This document shows positions 1 to 8,050 of a stretch of DNA of 56,468 nucleotides, piece by piece. The position numbers and the translations under genes are program-made. This stretch comes from CAZRDB01 sp964598695 (GTDB lineage Bacteria; Armatimonadota; Zipacnadia; UBA1398), in contig CAZRDB010000007.1 in NCBI GenBank assembly GCA_964598695.1, positions 1-56,468 on the forward strand. Direction: 5' to 3'. The notes under the pieces are model-generated. The model ran no database searches. It saw only the letters and a program-made list of their open reading frames with translations, and was not told the origin of the DNA. Each line of letters begins with the position of its first letter. The first letter of the stretch is position 1.

Positions 1-1292
1 TGCTTCCAGTACGGCGCCAGCTCGCGCGTCAGCTCCATGTACAGCCCCGGCCGGTCGCCCCAGCGGTCGAGCAGCGTGCCGTCCGGAGCGCGGAAGTCCT
101 CGGGCCGGCTGTAGCAGATCGCGCAGCCCTCGTCGCTGTTGTTCCAGCTCTCGAGGATCAGCACGCGCCGGTCGAAGCTGGCGGGGTCGGTCAGCACCTT
201 GCGCCAGCAGTACTCGTAGCGGGTCGAGTCGGGGGCGTACTGCTCCGGGCTCCAGTGGAGGGTCACGGGCTTCTCGGACTGCCGCGGGCACCAGTGGCCC
301 GGGCCCATCGCGATGGCGTCGCGGTAGACCTGCGGACCGGCCATCCCGCCCCACCAGGCCACATCGTAGTCGACGACGCCGGTCGCCGAGCTGATCTCCA
401 CCTTGTCCCCACCCGGCTGCGGGCCGCTCCAGCCCCCCATGAACTCCGGCCCGTGGACGTGTTGGCTCACGCCGATGTAGGGCTCGACGCCGAACGTCTC
501 GCGGCACAGCCGGCGCAGCTCGCGGAAGGTCCAGGCGTCCCACTTCGTGAGGCCGGCGTCGACCCAGGTCGGGAACCAGAAGTGGAGGATCGGCCGCGCC
601 TCGCCCGCGACCTCGACCCGCGCCAGCGCCCGGAGCGGCACGCGGGCCGGGTAGCCCGGCTCCCCGTAGAACTGGCGCAGGAAGGCGCGCGTGGGCTCCC
701 ACAACTCGGCGACCCCGTCGGCCGAGCCCTCGGTCGCGTCGCGGTCCTTGGGCGGGTCGTTGTGCCAGGCGAAGGGAGTCTCGAGGAACAGCGCGAGCGG
801 AAGCGGCTCCTCGCCGCGCCGGTCGAGTTCGCGCCACGCTCCCAGCATGGCGTCGAAGGCCGGCTCCGGCGAGAGGTCGGGGCGAAAGCACAGCGAGTGC
901 CAGACATCGAGGGAGATGTAGTCGAGGCCCGACCACTTCATGGCCCGATACTCGGCCATCAGCCAGAGGGGGAACGCCTCGGGATCGCGGTAGGTCGCGG
1001 GCCACCGGCCGGTGTCCGGGAGGGCATCGCCCGGCCAGCGCGTGGGGGCGTCGAGCCCGTAGAGGGCGGCATCGGGGCTTTCGGGCGCGGGGTAGATCAT
1101 CTTCCAGGTGCCCGACATGCCCAGTTCCCCGCCCGAGGTCACCACGACGTCGTCCCATGGCCCACGCGAGAAGAACAGGGCGGTGAGGATCCGCTCCTCG
1201 GGGCCGAAGACGCCCTCCTCGGCGCCGGCGGATGGGGCGAGGAGGCAGAGCAGGCCCCCCAGTGCGGCAGCGTGCGACAGGGTGGCTCTCAC
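1..1292 (-). CDS. Secreted GH99/DUF5010-like protein, C-terminus off the left edge
   Basis: The frame is open from a GTG at 1292 to the window edge, giving 430 visible residues. The start has GGAAGGAG six bases upstream and opens a hydrophobic signal peptide (residues 1-20) ending near Gly-Ala-Glu-Glu. The body is rich in Trp, Tyr, Asp and Glu. Segments such as the one around WHSLCFRPDLSPEPAFDAML and the late part around LILESWNNSDEGC resemble the barrel of GH99-like/DUF5010 glycoside hydrolases. A similar protein is encoded at 44460-45530. A role in polysaccharide breakdown is inferred, and the substrate is unknown. The alginate-lyase-like gene lies 31 bases upstream on the same strand, so the two are probably co-transcribed. 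The frame is real because its third positions are nearly all G or C, while the overlapping frames give low-complexity Arg/Ser/Ala protein. Confidence 0.75.
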   Translation of the reverse strand, partial: MRATLSHAAALGGLLCLLAPSAGAEEGVFGPEERILTALFFSRGPWDDVVVTSGGELGMSGTWKMIYPAPESPDAALYGLDAPTRWPGDALPDTGRWPATYRDPEAFPLWLMAEYRAMKWSGLDYISLDVWHSLCFRPDLSPEPAFDAMLGAWRELDRRGEEPLPLALFLETPFAWHNDPPKDRDATEGSADGVAELWEPTRAFLRQFYGEPGYPARVPLRALARVEVAGEARPILHFWFPTWVDAGLTKWDAWTFRELRRLCRETFGVEPYIGVSQHVHGPEFMGGWSGPQPGGDKVEISSATGVVDYDVAWWGGMAGPQVYRDAIAMGPGHWCPRQSEKPVTLHWSPEQYAPDSTRYEYCWRKVLTDPASFDRRVLILESWNNSDEGCAICYSRPEDFRAPDGTLLDRWGDRPGLYMELTRELAPYWK

Positions 1293-1323
1293 GACCGATG
1301 CTCCTTCCGCGGGTGTGGGCGTC

Positions 1324-2529
1324 CTACCGCCCCGGCCGGCCGGAGGCCGACGCCTCCGGGCTGGCCGGAGAGGCCGACGGCTTGTCGCGGCCCGCTCGGT
1401 AGCGGTGGGTGAGCGCGACGGGGCCCAGGATGTCCGGGTCGTAGCCCGGACGGTCGAGGAACTGGATCACGCGCTCGAACTCGACATCGGGCCAGACGGC
1501 GTAGGCGATCTCATAGACTGCGGCGTCGAGGTCGCGGCCGAGCGGGAAGCCCTTCACGCCCTCGAGAGGCTTCTGGCCGCTGAAGTAGGGCGCGTAGGCT
1601 GAGAGGCTCTTCCGCAGCCCGCGGCCGTTGCCCACCCAGTTGTACAGGTCGGTCCCCTGGTGCCGCGCGATCTCGGCGACGTAAGCGAAGGCCTTCACGA
1701 CGCGGATCCCGTCGTAGATGTCCTGGTTGCCGGCGGTGCTCTCCGTGTACTTGCGGTTGAGGGGGCCGCTCTTGTCGAAGATGAGCGGGTACAGGCTCTG
1801 GAAGGTGTCCTCGTTCTTGGTCTTGCCGTAGACGAAGACCAGCTCTCCGCCGCGGCCCGCGACCACGGCCGCGACGCAGTAGAAGGTCATGTTCCAGGGC
1901 ATGGTCTCGGCGTCCGAGGTGGCCGAGTAGCCCGTCCGGCAGGTGTCGAGCAGCCCTCCCGCCCATGCCTGGACCTGGCGCTCGACCTCGGGGGTGCGCG
2001 CGGCGCTCCCGGCCGTGAGATCGTAGCCGTACAGGAGGGCCGGGATCGTCGTGTTCACGGCCATCGCGGCCTCGAGCTTGCCCCCCGCGGGCCAGGTGGG
2101 CTCCATCGAGCCGGCCCAGGCGGTCACGAACTCGATCGCCTTGGCGGCATAGGCCTCGTTGCCGCTGAGCGCGTAGGCGAGCCCGAGGTTGCGCGCGATC
2201 CGCGCGTCGGCGCGCATGCGGTCGGCATCGCTCCGCGGAACCCCGGCGAGGGCCTCCGGGAGCAGCGGCAGCGGCGGCTGGTAGATGAAGCGACCCTTCA
2301 CCGGATCGGGCTGGGCCTGCAGCGAGGCGTCGCAGGCCCGCAACAGGGCCTCGTAGCTGGAGCGCCATGGCTCGCGCCCCTGGTGGATCACGCCGCGAAT
2401 CTCGGCGATCTCGGTCTGGTTGAGGAACAGGGAGGGCCCCTCGGCCGCAAGCGTCGCCGACGGCCCGCCCAAGCAGGCGGCCGCGAGAGCCAGTACGAGC
2501 AGCAGGCTGTCGCGAGGCGCCCGGCTCAC
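1324..2529 (-). CDS. Secreted alginate lyase family protein
   Basis: The 401-residue product begins with a clear signal peptide (a hydrophobic run at residues 9-28, then ATLAAEG). The mature part looks like the alpha/alpha-barrel alginate lyase family (PF05426): residues about 100-180 contain repeated helices with ARNLGLAYALSGNEAYAAKA, the usual helical segment of that family. An Asn-Met-Thr motif (PWNMTFYC) and the TAGNQDIYDGIR stretch follow, where the family places its active-site Asn, His and Tyr residues. The product is expected to be periplasmic or outer-membrane and to act on uronic-acid polysaccharides; specificity cannot be read from sequence. The C-terminal 20 residues are a Ser/Pro/Ala-rich tail. 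It precedes the GH99-like gene by 31 bases and is probably in the same operon. Confidence 0.82.
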   Translation of the reverse strand: MSRAPRDSLLLVLALAAACLGGPSATLAAEGPSLFLNQTEIAEIRGVIHQGREPWRSSYEALLRACDASLQAQPDPVKGRFIYQPPLPLLPEALAGVPRSDADRMRADARIARNLGLAYALSGNEAYAAKAIEFVTAWAGSMEPTWPAGGKLEAAMAVNTTIPALLYGYDLTAGSAARTPEVERQVQAWAGGLLDTCRTGYSATSDAETMPWNMTFYCVAAVVAGRGGELVFVYGKTKNEDTFQSLYPLIFDKSGPLNRKYTESTAGNQDIYDGIRVVKAFAYVAEIARHQGTDLYNWVGNGRGLRKSLSAYAPYFSGQKPLEGVKGFPLGRDLDAAVYEIAYAVWPDVEFERVIQFLDRPGYDPDILGPVALTHRYRAGRDKPSASPASPEASASGRPGR

Positions 2530-2824
2530 GGCGTGGCACCTCCTTCACCCGGTCTGATTGACGGCACCGAGCCGGTTCTCCTGCCCTGCGTCCCCCGTCT
2601 AGGACGGCGGGGCCGGCGCGCCGGTTCAAGGCGGAGCCGCAGGTCGGCCCGCCGGCGCCTCCGAAGTGGTGTGTGGCGGGGGCGCGCCCGCGCGCGTCCC
2701 GTGAGAATCATTCCTGGTCCGTAAACCGGGCGATGGCCCGATTCGTCTCGTTCTCCGGAGACGCTAACGGGCTACGGCCCGCGCGAGATGAACGAGATCA
2801 CCCAGCAAGGAGAGGAGCACAACG

Positions 2825-4240
2825 ATGGCACACACCAGGCTCCGCCGCACGGTCGGCATCGTCGCACTGGTCCTCGTGGTACTGGCGGGATCGGTCGCGG
2901 GCGGTTTCCTGTTCCAGGCGACGGTTGGCGGTCCGAGGATCCAGGCCCAGGAGGGCACGCCGGTTCTCCAGGCCGCGCCGCCTTCGCTGGCGTCGCTGGT
3001 CAAGGAGGTTCAGGGCTCGGTGGTGGCGATGGGCACCAAGAGCCCGGAGAAGCTGGCGACGGGGCAGACGCTCCAGGGCCCGCAGCAGTTCCGGTTCCAG
3101 TTCCCCTCGCCCGACCCCAACAACCCCGGCCTGCAGCAGTTCTTCGAGAAGTTCTTCGGGGAGCCCGGCCTGCCCGACAGCGGCCCGCAGCCGGGGAAGA
3201 GCGAGTCCGACATCACGATCCAGACGCCCCAGGGGACGCTGCGGCTTCACAAGGACGCTGACGGCCAGTGGTGGAAGGTCCTGCCCGACGGCACCAAGGA
3301 GAAGTGGGACGGCGGCGACCCCAACGAGATGTTCGGCATGAAGCCCGACGCCGCGCCCCCCAAGCTCGACATCGTGACCACGGTCGGCTCCGGCGTCGTG
3401 ATCTCGCCCACCGGCTACATCGTGACCAACTGCCATGTGGCCGAGGTGCTCGAGAAGACCGGCGATGTCTGGGTCCAGCTCAACGAGGACGAGGCCGTGC
3501 CGGCCAAGCTGGCCGGTAAGGACGCGGAGACCGACGTCGCCGTCTACAAGATCGACGTCGACCGCGAACTCGCGTTCTCGCGCTTCGCCGATTCCGACGC
3601 GGCGCAGATCGGCGACTGGGTCGTGGCCGCCGGCCAGCCGTTCGGCCTCCAGCACTCCTTCACGGCCGGGATCATCTCGGCACGGGGCCGCGGTCTCGGC
3701 AAGACCTACGACGACTTCCTCCAGACCGACGCGGCGATCCACCCGGGCAACTCGGGCGGCCCGCTGTACAACATGAACGGTGAGATCGTCGGGATCAACA
3801 CGGCGATCGCGACGACGAGCACGCTGGCGCCCGTCGGCCAGGGGATCGGCTTCGCGATCCCGAGCAACGCGGTCGAGCGGATCTCGAAGCAGCTCATCGA
3901 CAAGGGCTCGGTTGTCCGCGGCTACATCGGCGTCTCGCTGTGGAACGGCGCGCTCGAGGCCAAGGAGCGCAAGACCGAGTACGGCGCTCCGATCCGCGGC
4001 GTCACGGCCGACGGCCCGGCGGCGAAGGCGGGCCTGCAGGCCGGCGACGTGGTCGTCAGCTTCGGTGGGACCCGGATCGAGGACAGCGACCAACTCGTGA
4101 AGCTCTGTGCCGAGACGGCGCCGGGGCAGCAGGTCGAGGTCGAGTACATCCGCGAAGGCAAGAGCCTGAAGGCCACGATCACGGTCGACACCCGGCCCGA
4201 TCCCGCAGTGCTCTACAAGGAGACCCCGTTGGGCGAGTAG
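2825..4240 (+). CDS. HtrA/DegP-type trypsin-like serine protease with one PDZ domain
   Basis: The product has 471 residues. An N-terminal membrane anchor or signal (residues 10-32) is followed by a long Gln/Pro-rich linker and a trypsin-like domain. Its triad is His204 (in TNCHVAEV), Asp237 (in ETDVAVYKID) and Ser310 (in HPGNSGGPL). Residues about 350-465 form one PDZ domain, where DegP has two, so it is closer to DegS or single-PDZ HtrA proteins. Between the anchor and the His motif lie about 130 residues that include FFEKFFG, like the LA-loop region of DegP, plus a charged stretch with QWWKVLPDGTKEKW. Its likely job is envelope protein quality control. The ATG is preceded by AAGGAGAGGAG. 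It seems to be its own unit, with a hairpin at 4269-4303 behind it. Confidence 0.92.
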   Translation: MAHTRLRRTVGIVALVLVVLAGSVAGGFLFQATVGGPRIQAQEGTPVLQAAPPSLASLVKEVQGSVVAMGTKSPEKLATGQTLQGPQQFRFQFPSPDPNNPGLQQFFEKFFGEPGLPDSGPQPGKSESDITIQTPQGTLRLHKDADGQWWKVLPDGTKEKWDGGDPNEMFGMKPDAAPPKLDIVTTVGSGVVISPTGYIVTNCHVAEVLEKTGDVWVQLNEDEAVPAKLAGKDAETDVAVYKIDVDRELAFSRFADSDAAQIGDWVVAAGQPFGLQHSFTAGIISARGRGLGKTYDDFLQTDAAIHPGNSGGPLYNMNGEIVGINTAIATTSTLAPVGQGIGFAIPSNAVERISKQLIDKGSVVRGYIGVSLWNGALEAKERKTEYGAPIRGVTADGPAAKAGLQAGDVVVSFGGTRIEDSDQLVKLCAETAPGQQVEVEYIREGKSLKATITVDTRPDPAVLYKETPLGE

Positions 4241-4268
4241 GTCCGCATCGGGACTCGTTCCCGTTCCT

Positions 4269-4303
4269 CGAGGGGCTCGGCCGCCTGGCGGTCGGGCCCC
4301 TCG
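4269..4303 (+). terminator. Hairpin after the HtrA-type gene
   Basis: CGAGGGGC (4269-4276) pairs with GCCCCTCG (4296-4303). The pairing continues inward through two G-U wobbles into CCGCC/GGCGG, giving a stem of up to 17 pairs with a very tight loop. There is no T-run behind it, which is common in GC-rich genomes. It lies 28 bases after the protease stop and before the malic enzyme gene. Confidence 0.5.
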
Positions 4304-4396
4304 GCCTGTACGGCGCGGGGCGGGAGGGGAGTGGCGGCCCGAGCGGGAATGCTACGACTCACGCCCTACGCCGGCGAGGGAGGAGAGACCAGCAAG

Positions 4397-5881
4397 ATGG
4401 CACAGAGCCCCAGCAACCCCGAGGGGATGCCCCCCTGCGAGGTCGACAAGATGATCGCGCGCCGCGTGACGGTGAAGCTCGAGCGCGTCCCGGGCACGTT
4501 CGCGCGGTTTGCGGCCCGGCTCGGCGAGGCGGAGGCGCTGCTCGGCGACATCCGGATCCTCGAGATGAACGACGACTCCATCGTGCGCGACGTCACCTTC
4601 TACGTCCGCGACGAGGCCCACCTGGCCGCCGTCGTGGCGACGATCGGGACAATCGAGGGCACCCAGGTGCTCCGGGTGGTCGACCACATCCTCGAGATGC
4701 ACATCGGCGGCAAGCTGGAGACGGTCTGCCGGGTGCCGATCCGCACCTTGAGCGACCTGCGGACCGTCTACACCCCGGGCGTCGCCCAGGTCTGCAAGGC
4801 GATCGAGAAGGACCCCACCCTCGCCTACACCTACACCCACATCTGGAACCAGGTCGCCATCGTGACCAACGGCACCGCGATCCTGGGCCTGGGCGACATC
4901 GGCGCGGTGGCCGGGATGCCCGTCATGGAGGGCAAGGGCGCGATCCTGCGCGAGATGGTCGGGATCAGCCCGGTGCCGATCCTGATGGAGACCCACGACG
5001 CCCAGGAGATCATCGAGACCGTCTGCCACATCGCGCCGACCTTCGGCGCCATCCAGCTCGAGGACATCGCCGCCCCCGAGTGCTTCGAGATCGAGGCCGA
5101 GCTGGAGCGGCGGCTCGACCGAGGCGTCTTCCACGACGACCAGCACGGCACGGCGGTCGTGGTGATGGCGGCGATGATCACCGCGCTCAAGCGCCTCGAG
5201 CGGCCGATCGGCGACGTCAAGATCGTCGTCAGCGGCGCCGGGGCGGCCGGAATCGCCGTCTCCCGAATGCTGCTCGGCGCAGGCGCGCGGAACATCGTCC
5301 TGGTCGACCGGAGCGGCGCGATCTACGAAGGCCGGAGCGAGCACATGAACCCGGCCAAGCATGAGATCGCCGCGATCACCAACCCGGCCGGGGAGAAGGG
5401 CTCGCTCGCCGAGTGCATGAAGGGCGCCCACGCCTTCATCGGCGTCTCGAGCCCCGGCCTCGTGAGCGCCGACATGGTGCGGAGCATGGCGCCCAAGCCG
5501 GTGGTCTACGCCCTCGCCAACCCCGACCCGGAGATCGACAAGCGCGAGTCGCTTGCCGCCGGCGCGGCCTACGCCACCGACGGTCGGACGCTCAACAACG
5601 CGCTCGCCTTCCCGGGGATCTTCCGGGGGACGCTCGACGCGCGCGCGACCAAGATCAACGCCGCGATGAAGCTCGCGGCGGCCGAGGCCGTCGCCTCCCT
5701 CACGCCCGATGACGCGCTCGTGCCGGACTTCATGGAGCTGTCGATGCACGGCGTCGTCGCCGCCGCGGTGCGCGATGCCGCGGTCCGCACGGGATGTGCG
5801 CGCGTCACCCAGCCGGAGCCGAGCCCGTTCGCACACCGCTACAACGACAGTGCGCGGCTCGGCGAGGCACGGATCGACTAG
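4397..5881 (+). CDS. NAD(P)-dependent malic enzyme with N-terminal ACT domain
   Basis: The product has 494 residues from the ATG at 4397, chosen because GGAGGAGAG lies just upstream; an earlier in-frame start at 4331 has no such site. Residues about 20-95 look like an ACT regulatory domain (RRVTVKLERVPGTFARFAARLGE). Then come the malic enzyme core with YTPGVAQVC, the LGLGDIGAVAGMPVMEGK segment with the catalytic Lys, FHDDQHGTAVVV with metal-binding Asp, and a Rossmann motif GAGAAGIAVSRMLL. It decarboxylates malate to pyruvate in the cytosol. ACT-fused malic enzymes are known as an allosterically controlled variant, and the effector here is unknown. The usual S/T-D-G before TAVLGLGD is replaced by VTNGTAILGLGD. 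A strong hairpin at 5918-5960 ends the unit. Confidence 0.92.
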   Translation: MAQSPSNPEGMPPCEVDKMIARRVTVKLERVPGTFARFAARLGEAEALLGDIRILEMNDDSIVRDVTFYVRDEAHLAAVVATIGTIEGTQVLRVVDHILEMHIGGKLETVCRVPIRTLSDLRTVYTPGVAQVCKAIEKDPTLAYTYTHIWNQVAIVTNGTAILGLGDIGAVAGMPVMEGKGAILREMVGISPVPILMETHDAQEIIETVCHIAPTFGAIQLEDIAAPECFEIEAELERRLDRGVFHDDQHGTAVVVMAAMITALKRLERPIGDVKIVVSGAGAAGIAVSRMLLGAGARNIVLVDRSGAIYEGRSEHMNPAKHEIAAITNPAGEKGSLAECMKGAHAFIGVSSPGLVSADMVRSMAPKPVVYALANPDPEIDKRESLAAGAAYATDGRTLNNALAFPGIFRGTLDARATKINAAMKLAAAEAVASLTPDDALVPDFMELSMHGVVAAAVRDAAVRTGCARVTQPEPSPFAHRYNDSARLGEARID

Positions 5882-5917
5882 AAGCGCGCGGCCGGATGCC
5901 GCGTCCAACCCGTCTAC

Positions 5918-5960
5918 CGAAGGCCCGCAGGGGCGCCGTGCGCGCCCCTGCGGGCCTTCG
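5918..5960 (+). terminator. Strong terminator hairpin after the malic enzyme gene
   Basis: A perfect 18-pair stem: CGAAGGCCCGCAGGGGCG at 5918-5935 and its exact reverse complement at 5943-5960, with a 7-base loop. It starts 36 bases after the stop codon. No T-run follows. Confidence 0.8.
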
Positions 5961-5985
5961 GAGCATCGGCTGAGGCAGTCGCGCT

Positions 5986-6889
5986 ATGCGTCACGATCCA
6001 CTCCGCGATCTCAGGAAGAGCATCTCTCGGATCCTGGCCGAGGGTCCGAAGCCCCTGCCCGAGCCGCCCGCCGCAGCCCCCAAGGAGGAGGACCTCGTGC
6101 TTCCGCCCGGCGACGGCGAGGAGATCTGGGCGGCGCCCGTGGTCTTCCCGCGGGCCGAGGGCGAGACCCACGAGGAGCGGCTCGGGGGGGGAGAGGAGGC
6201 GATCGGCGAGGCCGACGAGGCCCGCTACTGGCGAACCGAGTTCCCGGTCGCCGAGCCTTGGCCCCAGGCCGCCGAGCGGCTCGTGCGTCTCCACGGCCTG
6301 CTCGCGGGCGGCGGGGAGGACCTCCCGGAGGACCTCGCGCCGGCCTTCCGCGCGGGGGCGGAGGGTCTGGTCTTCCTGGACATCGAGACCGCGGGGCTCC
6401 GGGGCGAGCCGGTCTTCCTCGTCGGCTGCCTGTGGTACGCGGCCGGGGAGCCGCTCTTCCGCTNNNNNNNNNNACCTGGCACGCGACTACCCCGAGGAGC
6501 CGGTGATGCTCGGCGCCCTGAACGCGTGGTGGCGCGGCTTCCCATGCGTGGTCACGTTCAACGGCAAGTCGTTCGACGTACCGTTCCTGTGCGACCGGAT
6601 GCGGATGTGGCGGGAGCGGCCGGCGCCGCCCGGGGAGCACCTCGACCTGCTGCACCTCTCGCGCCGCCGCTACCGGGGCGACCTGCCCAACTGTCGCCTC
6701 CAGACGCTCGAGCGTGCTATCCTGGGACGCGCCAGGTCGGATGATCTTCCCTCGGCCGAGATCCCCCGCGTCTTCACGGAGTACGCCGAGACGGGCGACG
6801 CTCGACTGCTGGTGCCGATCATCCAGCACAACGCGCTCGATCTCGTAGCGCTAGCCGAGCTGCTGCTCCGACAGGTGGAGTCCCTCTAG
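5986..6889 (+). CDS. YprB-type ribonuclease H-like exonuclease domain protein, interrupted by an assembly gap
   Basis: Two open segments (5986-6463 and 6474-6889) belong to one protein of about 300 residues; the ten N at 6464-6473 stand for a gap of unknown size. Read literally, the gap shifts the frame, so the true gap length is not ten. The first half is a charged, Pro-rich N-terminus followed by FLDIETAGL, the first acidic motif of the DEDD exonuclease fold. The second half has FNGKSFDVPFL with the next Asp and a late HNALDLVAL carrying the final His/Asp. These are the hallmarks of the YprB RNase H-like family (PF13482). The function is inferred as a 3-prime to 5-prime exonuclease; its substrate is unknown. 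It is followed after three bases by the PH-like membrane protein gene. Confidence 0.82.
6464..6473. other. Assembly gap (10 N)
   Basis: Ten N fall inside the YprB-type gene. The coding frames on the two sides differ by one position, so the real gap length is not a multiple-of-three equivalent of ten. Confidence 0.95.
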
Positions 6890-6892
6890 CCG

Positions 6893-7918
6893 ATGTCCCG
6901 CAGGGTGTGCTATCGAGTCTCGGAGTTCCAGGGGGACCCCTCGCTGGCGCCGGCCTGCGCCGCCGGCTTCTTGGGCGCCGCCGCGCTGATCGCGCTGGCC
7001 ACCCTCGCCTACCTCCCGACCGCCGGCCCCCTCGCGCAGATGCTGGCCGCCGCCCTGGCCGTCTGCATCGGCTTCCTCGGGGTCAGCTTCCTCGGGATGC
7101 TCCGCCGCACGGTGCAGTACGCCCATGCCGACGAGGAGAGCGGGCTGCTCTTCCGTCTCGGCAACGGCCGCCGCATCTCGGTACCGTGGCCGGAGGTGCT
7201 GCGCGTTGTCCGCCATCGTCGCGGCAGCGCCTCGGCGCCGGCCACGCTCCACGTCCTCTGCCGCCCGCGCCGGCGTCTGGTGCTCCCCCCCGGCCCCGGG
7301 CAGGATGAGATCTACAACCTCGCCCTGGCCATCCTCGACCGCAAGGCGAAGCCCGGCCCGCGTCCGGGCAAGCAGCGGGCGGCCGAGCCGGCCGCGCCGC
7401 CGGCGGGGGCGATGGTGGCATCGGGCCACAACCCGTACCGGCCGCTGTGGTGGGCTCTGCTCAAGCTCGTGTGCGTCATCGCGGGCGGGCTGTTCATCGT
7501 CCTGGCGCGCGACCGCGCCACACCCTTGGAGCAGGCGTTCTTCATCGCCATCGCGTTCGAGCTGGCGGTGCCGATCGGCCTCTTCCCGCCGTCGGCCCTG
7601 GGAGCGGTGATCCGGGCGGCCGCGGGGCCCAAGGGCCTCTCGTACCAGACCATCCTCTACGGCACGCGCACGATCCCGTGGGACCGCCTGGTCCATGCCC
7701 GCTTCACCATCCTGGGCGGCGTGGGACCGCTCATGGTGCGGCTGCTGGAGTTCTACGACCTCGAGGGGGCGCGGTTGCTGATGCCGGCGCCTCGCGCACA
7801 GGCCTTCCTCAAGTACGTCGATCGCGCGCTCGGAACCGACCTCGTCGCGATGGCCGAAGCCACAGCCCGGCCGGCGCGCGCGGCCACGTCCGGCAAGGGC
7901 CGGAGGAGGCGCCGGTGA
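6893..7918 (+). CDS. Membrane protein with paired transmembrane segments and PH-like soluble parts
   Basis: I do not recognise a named family. The 341-residue product has two halves of similar plan. Each half has a hydrophobic hairpin (residues about 20-65 and about 183-225) followed by a beta-rich soluble stretch: RLGNGRRISVPWPEVLRVV in the first, LSYQTILYGTRTIPWDRLVHARF in the second. This hairpin-plus-strand plan, with a Trp in an I-P-W-D or V-P-W-P turn, is typical of bacterial PH-domain membrane proteins (bPH/YdbT-like). The first half also contains a Pro/Arg-rich linker, and the tail is highly basic (GKGRRRRR). It sits three bases after the YprB-type gene, so the two are co-translated or nearly so. 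Confidence 0.6.
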   Translation: MSRRVCYRVSEFQGDPSLAPACAAGFLGAAALIALATLAYLPTAGPLAQMLAAALAVCIGFLGVSFLGMLRRTVQYAHADEESGLLFRLGNGRRISVPWPEVLRVVRHRRGSASAPATLHVLCRPRRRLVLPPGPGQDEIYNLALAILDRKAKPGPRPGKQRAAEPAAPPAGAMVASGHNPYRPLWWALLKLVCVIAGGLFIVLARDRATPLEQAFFIAIAFELAVPIGLFPPSALGAVIRAAAGPKGLSYQTILYGTRTIPWDRLVHARFTILGGVGPLMVRLLEFYDLEGARLLMPAPRAQAFLKYVDRALGTDLVAMAEATARPARAATSGKGRRRRR

Positions 7919-7940
7919 CGGCGCGCCGCCCGGGCCGCGG

Positions 7941-7969
7941 TTGACCCGGCAGGGCGGGTTTGCTACGTT
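7941..7969 (+). promoter_or_regulatory. Candidate sigma-70 promoter for the lptCA-lptB-lptF unit
   Basis: TTGACC at 7941-7946 and TACGTT at 7964-7969 are separated by 17 bases. This would start transcription near 7976, about 75 bases before the GTG at 8051. It resembles the promoter in front of the cobalamin riboswitch (TTGACA, TACACT). Confidence 0.45.
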
Positions 7970-8050
7970 CCCGAGCGAGGCGTCCCGCAGCTCAAGGGGC
8001 GGCTCCGCGCGGGCGTCGGATAAGGGAATACGAGTACCCGGGTGGCATGA

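Noticed and set aside
2530..2824. 295-base spacer between the alginate-lyase-like gene and the HtrA-type gene
   Set aside because: I looked for promoters and hairpins. Only short GC palindromes such as GGCGCGCC were seen, with no convincing element.
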